From the NCBI GenBank assembly GCA_902581775.1, contig CACHPJ010000005.1, positions 1-64,000 of the forward strand: DNA of 64,000 nucleotides, read 5' to 3'. The position numbers were made by a program, and so were the translations under genes. Positions 10,720-19,888 of the stretch are shown here, piece by piece (the stretch's first letter is position 1; every line of letters begins with the position of its first letter). A model generated the notes under the pieces. It worked only from the letters and a program-made list of their open reading frames with translations. It searched no databases and was not told the origin of the DNA. Source of the DNA: an uncultured Pelagibacteraceae bacterium (GTDB taxonomy: Bacteria > Pseudomonadota > Alphaproteobacteria > Pelagibacterales > Pelagibacteraceae).

Positions 10720-11570
10720 CTAGTAAACGTGGTTTAGGAAGAGGATTGTCAGCCTTATTTGGAGAAGCAAAAAAGGTTGACGTAAACTCAGAAAATTCTT
10801 CTAACCAAAAATACTTACCAATAAGTGATTTAAATCGAAATAAATTTCAACCAAGAACGAATTTTGACGAATCTAAACTTGAAGAGCTAGCAAAATCTAT
10901 TAAACAAAGTGGAGTTATACAACCAATAGCTGTACGCGATGACAGTGGTGATCCAGGAAAATTTGAAATTATAGCTGGAGAAAGAAGATGGCTCGCTGCG
11001 CAGAAGGCAGGTTTACATAAAGTGCCAGTAGTTATTTTAAATTTGAGTGATAATCAAACCTTAGAAGTAGCTATAGTTGAGAATATCCAAAGAGAAAATC
11101 TAAATGTTGTTGAAGAGGCAAAAGCTTACAGCAGATTGACCAAAGAGTTTGGATACGATCAAGATCGTATAGCAAACATGATGTCCAAAAGCAGAAGCCA
11201 TATCAGTAATACCTTAAGATTACTAACTTTGCCCAAAGATGTAATAACCATGATTGAGGAGGGTATGATTTCCGCAGGGCAGGCAAGACCTTTGATAGGT
11301 CTACCAGATGCATCAAGTGTTGCGGAGGAAATTTTAAAAAAGAGGATGAGCGCGCGAACAGTAGAGAGTTTAGTAAAACAAAATAAATTAAATAGAAGGC
11401 CACATTCGGATAAGGACTCAAATATTTTAAATGAACAAAATGAGATCCAAAAAAAATTAGGATTAAATGTTACAATCTCAAATAAAAAAAATAATTCTGG
11501 AAAAATAGTTATAGAGTATAAAAATCTTGATCAGTTCGAGACTATTTCTAATATTCTTAAGCGTGGTTAG
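10716..11570 (+). CDS. parB: Chromosome partitioning protein ParB
   Basis: RGLGRGLSALFG, GVIQPIAVR, GERRWLAAQKAG, VENIQRENLN. Confidence 0.97.
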   Translation: MTSKRGLGRGLSALFGEAKKVDVNSENSSNQKYLPISDLNRNKFQPRTNFDESKLEELAKSIKQSGVIQPIAVRDDSGDPGKFEIIAGERRWLAAQKAGLHKVPVVILNLSDNQTLEVAIVENIQRENLNVVEEAKAYSRLTKEFGYDQDRIANMMSKSRSHISNTLRLLTLPKDVITMIEEGMISAGQARPLIGLPDASSVAEEILKKRMSARTVESLVKQNKLNRRPHSDKDSNILNEQNEIQKKLGLNVTISNKKNNSGKIVIEYKNLDQFETISNILKRG

Positions 11571-12561
11571 AAATCTTAGTTCCAATTGTAATTATGAGCT
11601 TTTTAACCAGTATGTCATTTTTAATGTATGAATTTTTTTTCATCATTAATTCTGTATCACTCACATCCTCCATTATTTCTTTTAAAACGTTTAAATTAAC
11701 TTTGTTTGCTTGAGAAACATACTGAGGTTTATCTTTCCAAAATATTTTAGGTTTAAGAGACTCTACAGAATTTTCAATGTTTTTAATTTCTTTATTTGCT
11801 TCTAAAATTTCTGACAATTTATTTATTCTTTGGTATAATTGATTAATATAATAGTGATTGTTCTCATTCAAAAATTGAGTTTCAGATATTAATCTGTCTA
11901 TTTTGCTTAAATTACCAATGAAAATGGCGTCTCTTAGCTCTTCAAAAACACTATCGAATTTAATATTTAATAACTGTTTTAAGTCCTCTGCTTCAATTTT
12001 TTTATTTTTAAAATAAACTAATATCTTATCGATTTCATTGTCAACAACTTCTCTTTTGTTAGAAGAATTATTAATTATTAAATTTATAATTTCAGGGGTA
12101 AGACCATTTAAATTTTTTAACTTATTTCTAATGTGGTAATTAAGAGTTTGGCTATTATCTATATAGCATGGTGTTACTGATAGTTTTTCATCTATTTCAA
12201 AAAGATTTCTAAGTCTAGACTTTTTATCAAGGTTAGAACAAAATATATTTATTCTGCAATCATAAATGTCTTGAGTAAGAATTTTTTCGATTATCTTAAA
12301 AATTTTTTCAGATGCCTCTTGAATGAAAAAAATTTTTTTCGAGTTAAAAAGTGATGGGTTATTCAATTCTATAAATAGTTTTGACTCATCTTTTATTATT
12401 TCTTCTTGAAATAAATTAATTATTTCTGCTTCTTTTTTACTCTTTTTAATAAGATCTCTGAAGTTTTTTTTTAAACCTTCGTTTTCACCATAAAAAAGAG
12501 ATATTTTATAGTTACTTAAATCATTTACTGATTTTTCTAAAATGTAGCTTTTTAAAATCAC
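11557..12561 (-). CDS. holA: DNA polymerase III delta subunit HolA
   Basis: ISLFYGENEGLKKNFRDLI N-terminal pattern; next to LptE-like/LeuS as in alphaproteobacteria. Confidence 0.88.
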   Translation of the reverse strand: MILKSYILEKSVNDLSNYKISLFYGENEGLKKNFRDLIKKSKKEAEIINLFQEEIIKDESKLFIELNNPSLFNSKKIFFIQEASEKIFKIIEKILTQDIYDCRINIFCSNLDKKSRLRNLFEIDEKLSVTPCYIDNSQTLNYHIRNKLKNLNGLTPEIINLIINNSSNKREVVDNEIDKILVYFKNKKIEAEDLKQLLNIKFDSVFEELRDAIFIGNLSKIDRLISETQFLNENNHYYINQLYQRINKLSEILEANKEIKNIENSVESLKPKIFWKDKPQYVSQANKVNLNVLKEIMEDVSDTELMMKKNSYIKNDILVKKLIITIGTKISNHA

Positions 12562-13028
12562 TTAGAATTATTATATATGATTATAAAATTAAGTATATCT
12601 GACTCTATAAGCTCAGCAAGATTCTCTGTGCTCACTTTTTCGTTCCTTTTTGTATCTGAATGATTTTTTTCCACATTATAATCAACAGTTTGAGAAAAAC
12701 TTTTATTAATTTCTTTTGAATTTGATAAATCGTCCAGTTTCACATTAACGGATAATTTCAAACTGTACTTAGTAATTTTATTCGAAATATTTTTTTCTTT
12801 AACTGACTTATATTTCTCAAATTTTAGGTCGATACCATAATTATTTATCGCTTGTTTTGAGGAATTAATTAAAAGAAACTTTTTAACTTTATAGGCTATT
12901 CTGTCTTCTCCTGTTGTGGAAATCTCTTCTATTTTAAATGTTTTTGAAGTTTCTAAATTAAGATTTTTATAACCGCACCCGGTAAGTAAAATTAAAATTA
13001 CAAAACCTATCCAAAAATTCTTTTTCAT
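12558..13028 (-). CDS. lptE: LptE-like LPS-assembly lipoprotein
   Basis: Lipobox (LLTGCGYKNL), between leuS and holA. Confidence 0.75.
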   Translation of the reverse strand: MKKNFWIGFVILILLTGCGYKNLNLETSKTFKIEEISTTGEDRIAYKVKKFLLINSSKQAINNYGIDLKFEKYKSVKEKNISNKITKYSLKLSVNVKLDDLSNSKEINKSFSQTVDYNVEKNHSDTKRNEKVSTENLAELIESDILNFIIIYNNSK

Positions 13029-13031
13029 AAA

Positions 13032-15551
13032 TTATTTTATTAAAAAATTAATAACTCTATTTTTAACAAATATTACTTTTATAATTTTTTTATTTCTTAT
13101 GTTTTTCGTTACTTTAACGTTTTTTTGTCCTATTTCTATTGCTTCCTTTTCTTCTAAATCACTGTTCATTTCCACAACATCTTTAGTTTTACCATTTATC
13201 TGAAGAGCAACCTTTACTTTATTTTTAAATTTAAATTTTTTGTCAATCTCTGGCCATTCAGAAAAATCTTTAATATTCATGCTTTCTAAGCATTCAGATG
13301 ATAAATGTGGAACAAAAGGTAAAAGAATTCTCATAAAATTTACAAAGTGTTTTTTTAACTTTTTATTACTTATTTTTTTTTCTAAACAGCCATTAAGCAG
13401 TCGATATATTTCATAAACATTTGCTATCACAACATTAAGATGAAAATTTTCTATTAAATTTTCTATTTTAAAAATGTAATTATTAAACTCACTCTCAATT
13501 TCTTCTTCTTGCTCAGTAGATATTTTCTTTTCTTTTCTATTTAAGATTGTTTCTTTAAGATTCCATATTTTTTGAAGAAATTTATTGGATGCATTCACAC
13601 CCTGATTTGACCATTGAACATCTTTTTCGGGAGGGCTATCTGATAAAATAAACCATCTTATAGAGTCTGCTCCATAAATCTTTATCATACTTTCCGGATC
13701 AATAACATTTTTTTTAGATTTTGACATCGCCTCAGATGGGCCAACTTTTACTTTAGAATTGTCTTTGATATTAATATGTCCGTCACCTTTTTTTTCAACC
13801 TCCTCAGGGCTTAGCCATTTTCCATTTTTATCTTTATAAGTTTCATGACACACCATACCCTGGGTGAACAAACCATTAAAAGGTTCAGCAACTTTGATTT
13901 TTTTGTTGCATAACTTTACTGCTCTCATAAAAAAACGTGAGTACAATAAATGCAAAATAGCATGTTCTACGCCACCTATATATTGATTGACCGGCAACCA
14001 TTTATTAAGTTTTTCTATGTCAAAAGGACCATCTTTATAATTTGGTGAACAGAATCGCATATAATACCAAGATGAGTCTACAAAAGTATCTAAAGTATCC
14101 GTTTCTCTTAAAGCTTTTTTTCCAGTTGTTTTGTCTATAGTATTTTTCCAATCCGGATGTTTTTCCAAAGGATTTCCTTCAATCTTAAAGTTTATATTTT
14201 TAGGCAATTTTACTGGTAGCTCAGATTTTTCGACCGGTTTAACAGTTCCATCTTCTAAATAAATCATTGGTATCGGGCAGCCCCAATACCTCTGCCGAGA
14301 CACACCCCAGTCTTTAAGTCTAAAATTAATTTTTTTTTCTCCTATCCCTAGAGCCTGTATTTTTTCAATGATTTTATTTTTAGCATCTTTTGTACTTAAA
14401 CCATTTAAAAAATTTGAATTTATAATTTTTCCATCTTCAGTATAAGCAGTTTTATTTATTGGTTTGTTATTCCCATCTTCTACCACTTTAATTACTTCAA
14501 TTTGATATTTATTAGCAAAATCTAAATCTCTTTGGTCATGAGCTGGGCAGCCGAAAATAGCACCAAGTCCATAATCCATCAAAACAAAGTTAGCAAAAAA
14601 AACTGGAATTGACTTACCTTTAATAAAAGGATGTTGAGCTTTTAAGTTAGTTTTGAAACCAAGCTTATCAGCTTCAGCTAATGCTTCTTCTGTTGTTCCT
14701 GTTTTAAGACATTTTTCTTTAAATCCTAAAAATTCTTTATTATCTTGAAATTTTTTTGAAAGAGGATGATCAACCGATAAAGCTAAAAAAGTAGCACCAA
14801 AAATTGTGTCTGGTCGAGTTGTAAAAACTGTTATTTTTTCTTTTTTTGAATTAGAGATATCAAAATTTAATTCACAACCAATGGATTTACCAATCCAATT
14901 TTTTTGCATAAGTTTTACTTTACTCGGCCAATTTTCTAATTTATCTAAATCATTTAAAAGTTCTTCTGAAAATTTTGATATATTAAAAAACCATTGGTAT
15001 AGTTTTTTTCTTTCTACAACAGCATTTGATCTCCAGCCTCGTCCATTAATCACTTGTTCGTTGGCTAAAACAGTTTTTTCTTTTGGATCCCAATTCACAT
15101 AAGTTTCTTTTCTTGATACTAATCCAGCTTTATAAAAATCAATAAATAATTCTTGTTGATGTTTGTAATAATCTTCATCACAGGTCGCTACTTCTAAATC
15201 CCAATCAATTGACAATCCTAACATCTTCAACTGTCTTTTCATTTCTTGTATATTTTTTTTTGTCCAAGTGTCTGGGTCCATATTATTTTCTTTGGCAGCA
15301 TTTTCGGCGGGTAAGCCAAAAGCATCCCAACCCATAGGATGTAAAACATTAAAATTTTTCATGAATTTGTAACGCGCTATTACGTCTCCAATTGTATAAT
15401 TTCTTACATGCCCCATGTGTATTTTTCCTGAGGGATACGGGAACATTTCAAGACAATAAAAATCTTTATTAAATTTTGGATTAAATAATTTCTTATTTGT
15501 CCATTTCTTCTGCCATTTTTCTTCTAATAAATGAAAATTTACCCTTTCCAT
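13032..15551 (-). CDS. leuS: Leucyl-tRNA synthetase
   Basis: [39 protein letters not shown] (KMSKS equivalent). Confidence 0.98.
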   Translation of the reverse strand: MERVNFHLLEEKWQKKWTNKKLFNPKFNKDFYCLEMFPYPSGKIHMGHVRNYTIGDVIARYKFMKNFNVLHPMGWDAFGLPAENAAKENNMDPDTWTKKNIQEMKRQLKMLGLSIDWDLEVATCDEDYYKHQQELFIDFYKAGLVSRKETYVNWDPKEKTVLANEQVINGRGWRSNAVVERKKLYQWFFNISKFSEELLNDLDKLENWPSKVKLMQKNWIGKSIGCELNFDISNSKKEKITVFTTRPDTIFGATFLALSVDHPLSKKFQDNKEFLGFKEKCLKTGTTEEALAEADKLGFKTNLKAQHPFIKGKSIPVFFANFVLMDYGLGAIFGCPAHDQRDLDFANKYQIEVIKVVEDGNNKPINKTAYTEDGKIINSNFLNGLSTKDAKNKIIEKIQALGIGEKKINFRLKDWGVSRQRYWGCPIPMIYLEDGTVKPVEKSELPVKLPKNINFKIEGNPLEKHPDWKNTIDKTTGKKALRETDTLDTFVDSSWYYMRFCSPNYKDGPFDIEKLNKWLPVNQYIGGVEHAILHLLYSRFFMRAVKLCNKKIKVAEPFNGLFTQGMVCHETYKDKNGKWLSPEEVEKKGDGHINIKDNSKVKVGPSEAMSKSKKNVIDPESMIKIYGADSIRWFILSDSPPEKDVQWSNQGVNASNKFLQKIWNLKETILNRKEKKISTEQEEEIESEFNNYIFKIENLIENFHLNVVIANVYEIYRLLNGCLEKKISNKKLKKHFVNFMRILLPFVPHLSSECLESMNIKDFSEWPEIDKKFKFKNKVKVALQINGKTKDVVEMNSDLEEKEAIEIGQKNVKVTKNIRNKKIIKVIFVKNRVINFLIK

Positions 15552-15557
15552 TTTAAA

Positions 15558-16091
15558 TTATTTTTTTTTCTTTTCTTTATCTTGCTTCTGAATAAGAGCA
15601 GCTTTCCTAAGAATGGAAACTTTTAATTCTTCTTTAATTTTTGAGTCTATTTTATTAATTCTACAATTAACTTGAGTTTTACATATTTTTTGATGAACTG
15701 TAACATCTATACTATTTGCGCTAACTTCATTGTTTAAAAATCTAACCGTAACTTTAATAGAGTCATTTTGAGCTGTTTCCCCAAAATACCAATCTGAAAT
15801 TATCATTCCACCAGCATAGTCCACAGTTGAAAGCGGAATAAAATCTAAAACTTCAAGAGAAGCTCTCCAAAGAGGATTAGAAGTAGAAAACTGAAAAGTT
15901 GTATTTTTGTTTCCTCCAGCTAAGCCTTTTAACGAAATACCTCTACCTTCTTCTACATTTTTCTTTGCCTTCGCAACTGCCCCTGTCGGCATTTGTCTTT
16001 GATCGACTTTTTTATACATTCCACATGAAGTGAAAAAAAGCGTTAAACTAATTAAGGCCAAAAAAATAATAAATTGTTTGTTATCAGGCAT
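15558..16091 (-). CDS. DUF3576-type lipoprotein
   Basis: Lipobox FFTSCGMYKK; LWRASLEVLDFIPLSTVDYAGGMIISDWY pattern; upstream of leuS. Confidence 0.75.
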   Translation of the reverse strand: MPDNKQFIIFLALISLTLFFTSCGMYKKVDQRQMPTGAVAKAKKNVEEGRGISLKGLAGGNKNTTFQFSTSNPLWRASLEVLDFIPLSTVDYAGGMIISDWYFGETAQNDSIKVTVRFLNNEVSANSIDVTVHQKICKTQVNCRINKIDSKIKEELKVSILRKAALIQKQDKEKKKK

Positions 16092-16278
16092 GAATTTAAT
16101 GTATTATCACTTAAATACTTTTACGCCAAATAAAGCTAACTACTTAGAGTAGAAAAATAAATAATTGGCTAAAAATAGGGTTTTTTTGTGTGATAAAATT
16201 ACAACACATGGTTAAAAAAGTAAGCATTTATTAGTTTTTCAGTGAATTTTACCCATTCAATAAATTATAAATGACCTA

Positions 16279-16294
16279 GTTAAATATATTTAAC
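16279..16294. promoter_or_regulatory. Perfect 16-bp palindrome GTTAAATATATTTAAC in the porin upstream region
   Basis: Read directly; lies just upstream of AAAGGAT (likely RBS) and ATG at 16315. Confidence 0.6.
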
Positions 16295-16314
16295 AATAAC
16301 AATAAAGGATAAAT

Positions 16315-17418
16315 ATGAAAAACATAATCAAACTAACATTTGTAATGTTATCATCTTTTGCTTTAATCGGTTCTGCAAATGCAGGAGACTTGACTGTTGG
16401 AGGTACTGCGAAAGCTACTTACAGTATTCAAAGTTCTGATTCTACTACTGGTAAAAACAACGCTGGTAAGAACATCGGTATAGCGAATGAATTAACATTT
16501 ACAGCTACAGGTGAGTTGGATAACGGTTTTACTTGGAAATACCAAATAGAACACGATGATACAGCAGCGGGAACGTTCGTTGCTACAGACGACTCACGTT
16601 TAGAGATTACTACTGGATATGGTACAGTCGGATTGTACAATACAGAAGGTAGCTTATCTACTAAATACGGTTCATCACAAGGTGCTTACGCTCCTGCATC
16701 AGACTATGGTCTAGGTGGAAACATTCAGTACGGTGGAAACATTGACGGTTTTAACAACATTCAATATCACACACCAGCTGACTTACTTCCATACAGCACT
16801 ACGTTTAAAGTTGCAGTAGCTCCAAGTGCTACAGGTGCAAAATCAAGCTCAAACTCAGGCGGTGACGAGAATACAGCTGCTAATGGTACAAAAGTAACTC
16901 AATACCAAATTAAAACTGCTCCAATCGACGGATTAGGAATTGGTGCATCTTACCTAGAAAGAAGTGGTGAGAGTGGTATTCAAGGTTATGAGCAAGGTGG
17001 TGCATACGTAACTTACAAAGTAGGAAACTTCGGTGTAGGATACGGTCAACACAGAATCTCTAATAACGTTTCATCTGTAAACGATGGTGTTGCAAAAGCT
17101 ACTGAAATGACTACAGCAGCTGTGTTAAACACAATCAGAAGATATGACAACGAAAATATCTCTGTATCATTTGCAGTTAACGATTCATTGACACTTTCTG
17201 CTGAAAGAGAAACATCAGAAGCGTACAAGAGAACTGTTGCAGCTGGAACAGCGGCTGACACTAATAACAACGTAGAAATGGAAATCCAATCAATTCAAGC
17301 AGCTTACACAATGGGTGGTATGACTTTATCACTTGCTATGAAAGACTGTGAAAATTGTAACTACGGTTTAGACGTTGGCGATAAAGAAACAATCGCTGCA
17401 GTAGTAATGGCGTTCTAA
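16315..17418 (+). CDS. Outer membrane porin-like beta-barrel protein
   Basis: Signal peptide ...SANAGDLTVGGTAKATYS; ELDNGFTWKYQIEHDD...TTGYGTVGLYN; terminal F; codon usage richer in C-ending codons than neighbours. Confidence 0.88.
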   Translation: MKNIIKLTFVMLSSFALIGSANAGDLTVGGTAKATYSIQSSDSTTGKNNAGKNIGIANELTFTATGELDNGFTWKYQIEHDDTAAGTFVATDDSRLEITTGYGTVGLYNTEGSLSTKYGSSQGAYAPASDYGLGGNIQYGGNIDGFNNIQYHTPADLLPYSTTFKVAVAPSATGAKSSSNSGGDENTAANGTKVTQYQIKTAPIDGLGIGASYLERSGESGIQGYEQGGAYVTYKVGNFGVGYGQHRISNNVSSVNDGVAKATEMTTAAVLNTIRRYDNENISVSFAVNDSLTLSAERETSEAYKRTVAAGTAADTNNNVEMEIQSIQAAYTMGGMTLSLAMKDCENCNYGLDVGDKETIAAVVMAF

Positions 17419-17436
17419 AGTTGTTTAGTAACTAAT

Positions 17437-18003
17437 TTAAAAAAGCCGGCTAATTATAGCCGGCTTTTTTTTTACCTCAGACATAATCATAAAAGATCTA
17501 GAATTAACTGTTTTTAGTTTATTGATATTATTTAGTCTAATTCCGCCCAATGGAACTAAATTTATATCTAGAAAACGAGAAATTAAGTTAAAGCGCGAGA
17601 CACCTAAATAGCCTTTTTTTTCTTTATAATCAGTCCTGAGTAGTCTTGAAAGAATAATCTCGTTGCAGCCCTGTTTTTGTTTTTCGAAGATTTCTTTAAA
17701 ATTATGTGCTGATCCAATTATTCTGAAGTTACGCCTACTTTTCTGGTATCTTTTTTTGTTATAAGATGAAAGATATAAGCCATCAGCCATACAATTATTA
17801 GCCAACTTCAAGTTATTACTTACATAAAACAAAATATGTTTTTCCTTACATTTTCTTCTTAATAATTTTAATGTTTTAACTTTATCCTTTTTTATATTAC
17901 CATTGTATATTACAGAAAATTTGTTTTTAATTTTGATTAAATTTAAATCAAAGTCTAGGTAATCATTAAGATATAAAAAGTATTTTTTTTTTGAGATAAA
18001 CAT
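17437..18003 (-). CDS. ThiE/TenI-like (thiamine-phosphate synthase family) protein, divergent
   Basis: DGLYLSS, IGSAHN, VPLGGI pattern compatible with the ThiE barrel; short and diverged. Confidence 0.65.
   Translation of the reverse strand: MFISKKKYFLYLNDYLDFDLNLIKIKNKFSVIYNGNIKKDKVKTLKLLRRKCKEKHILFYVSNNLKLANNCMADGLYLSSYNKKRYQKSRRNFRIIGSAHNFKEIFEKQKQGCNEIILSRLLRTDYKEKKGYLGVSRFNLISRFLDINLVPLGGIRLNNINKLKTVNSRSFMIMSEVKKKPAIISRLF
17439..17473 (+). terminator. Rho-independent terminator of the porin gene (likely bidirectional)
   Basis: AAAAAAGCCGGCTAATTATAGCCGGCTTTTTTTTT: GC-rich stem, loop AATTAT, flanking A and T tracts. Confidence 0.92.
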
Positions 18004-18005
18004 TT

Positions 18006-18641
18006 ATGAGTATAATAGTAGAAAGATTTGATAAAATAAAATCTAATATTGATGAAAAAGTAACCATTATTGCAATTAGCAAAACGTTTCCTATGAGTCA
18101 CATTAAGCCATTAATAGACTATGGACATAGAGATTTTGGCGAAAACAAGGTTCAAGAAGCTGAGATAAAATGGAAAGAAATAAAAAAAAAACAAAATAAT
18201 TTGAAATTGCACATGGTTGGAAAACTCCAATCCAATAAAGCCAAAAAAGCAGTGGAAATTTTCGATTACATCCATTCTCTAGATAGCAAGAAGTTAGCTG
18301 ATCAATTATGTAAATTTGAAACTCAAATGAATAAAAAATTGAAATATTTTATTCAAGTCAACATTGGTAAAGAAAAACAAAAGTCTGGTATAGATCCTAT
18401 TGAATTAGACGCTTTTTTTTCTTATTGCGTTAACGAAAAAAAATTGAATATCATTGGTTTAATGGCAATTCCTCCTAATGATGGAAAGGAGGACACTTAT
18501 TTTAAATATTTATACGAAACTAATGCAAGTCTAGGATTAAAAGATTTAAGTATGGGTATGTCGGCTGACTATAAAATTGCATTAAAATACAATACAACTT
18601 TTATAAGAATTGGTTCACTTATTTTTGGGGAAAGATCTTGA
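18006..18641 (+). CDS. yggS: YggS-family PLP homeostasis protein
   Basis: AISKTFP...DFGENKVQEAEIKW, LHMVGKLQSNKAKKAV, LSMGMSADYKIAL...IRIGSLIFG. Confidence 0.95.
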   Translation: MSIIVERFDKIKSNIDEKVTIIAISKTFPMSHIKPLIDYGHRDFGENKVQEAEIKWKEIKKKQNNLKLHMVGKLQSNKAKKAVEIFDYIHSLDSKKLADQLCKFETQMNKKLKYFIQVNIGKEKQKSGIDPIELDAFFSYCVNEKKLNIIGLMAIPPNDGKEDTYFKYLYETNASLGLKDLSMGMSADYKIALKYNTTFIRIGSLIFGERS

Positions 18642-19127
18642 GATAGTTAATTTACTCTTTGAATTAATTTTTCCTACAATTCTTTTCATATGTACTAGTT
18701 TAAGGGCTATACAACCTTTTGTTGGAGTAAAGTTTTTTGTAGCTAAATGAATAAATATTGCACTACCCTTGAATCTCTTAATCGGATGTGTGTTATAATC
18801 TGTTACCAAAATTAAATCATAGATTTTTTTTTTTAAGTAGAGTTTCTCAGCACTAAAAGGAAACGGAAATTTTATAAGTTTGTTATAAAATTTAGATTTT
18901 GGGTCATCACACCATCCCATGTTTTTTCTAATAGTTTTTTTTTTAATTTTTGACTTGAGTTCCCCAATTCTATCTTTGCGATAAAGTATATATTTAATCT
19001 TTAATGTCCCAGCAGGAGTTTTATTATCGCCCTCCACTTTATTTATTGAAATTCCTCTTTTACCTATGGCGCATTTTACACTATAGTGAGAGTAGTAAAT
19101 TTTTTTATTTATTAACTTTATATGCAT
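18615..19127 (-). CDS. L,D-transpeptidase (YkuD-like) family protein
   Basis: KRGISINKVEGDNKTPAG, IFIHLATKNFTPTKGCIAL (HxnG/SxGC motif); ATG at 19127 preferred over TTG at 19133. Confidence 0.85.
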   Translation of the reverse strand: MHIKLINKKIYYSHYSVKCAIGKRGISINKVEGDNKTPAGTLKIKYILYRKDRIGELKSKIKKKTIRKNMGWCDDPKSKFYNKLIKFPFPFSAEKLYLKKKIYDLILVTDYNTHPIKRFKGSAIFIHLATKNFTPTKGCIALKLVHMKRIVGKINSKSKLTISRSFPKNK

Positions 19128-19763
19128 GCTCAAACTTTCAAAACTGAAGTTCTATTATTAACTTCTAAGCAATTTAGCAATTCTATAGATGAACTTAAAG
19201 ATAAATTAGATTTTAAAATCATCTTATCAGATGATTTTTTAACAGACTTAAAAAAAGATAAATTTGGGGTTATTTTGATTGATGATGAAATTTTAAATCA
19301 TAAAGGTCTACTTCCAAAATTAAATAATCTTAAAAATACAGCTAAAATTGGGATATTTGACAAAAATAATTTTAAAGAATTAATGCTCGATGAGATATTA
19401 ACAAAGCCAATTAAAGTTAACGAATTAAATAAGAAAGTCATAAATTTAATTGCAGGTAAGAAATATCTTGAGAATTCATCATTAAGAATAAAAAACTATA
19501 TCTTAGACAAAAATGAGAAAAAATTTAAAAATGACGATAAGTTTATCACTGTTACAGAAAAGGAAATTCAATTAATAGAACTTTTATTTTCTGAAAAATT
19601 ACCAGTTTCAAGGTCGAAAATTTTAGAAACTATTTGGCATTATTCGGCCGAAGCAGATACACACACAGTTGAAACACACATATATAGACTTAGAAAAAAA
19701 ATTTTAGAAAAATTTAATGATAACAATTTAATAAATAATTCAAAAAAAGGTTATTCTATTTGA
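19122..19763 (+). CDS. OmpR-like orphan response regulator with winged-helix output domain
   Basis: ILIDDE...TKPIKVNEL receiver-like; ADTHTVETHIYRLRKKI wHTH signature. Confidence 0.85.
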   Translation: MHAQTFKTEVLLLTSKQFSNSIDELKDKLDFKIILSDDFLTDLKKDKFGVILIDDEILNHKGLLPKLNNLKNTAKIGIFDKNNFKELMLDEILTKPIKVNELNKKVINLIAGKKYLENSSLRIKNYILDKNEKKFKNDDKFITVTEKEIQLIELLFSEKLPVSRSKILETIWHYSAEADTHTVETHIYRLRKKILEKFNDNNLINNSKKGYSI

Positions 19764-19888
19764 AAAAAAGAAATAAGTTTGCCAAAGACTTAATGACCTC
19801 TAAATATAGGCCTAGAGTTATTAAAGCAAAGAAGGGCAAGGGAAGCTTTAAAAGAATTAAAAAAAATAAATATTCCGACTCAAATTAG
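19760..19888 (+). CDS. ArfA-like alternative ribosome-rescue factor, small ORF absent from ORF track
   Basis: Translation (TTG start) MKKRNKFAKDLMTSKYRPRVIKAKKGKGSFKRIKKNKYSDSN; resembles E. coli ArfA ...[22 protein letters not shown]; fills the gap between flanking genes. Confidence 0.7.
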   Translation: MKKRNKFAKDLMTSKYRPRVIKAKKGKGSFKRIKKNKYSDSN

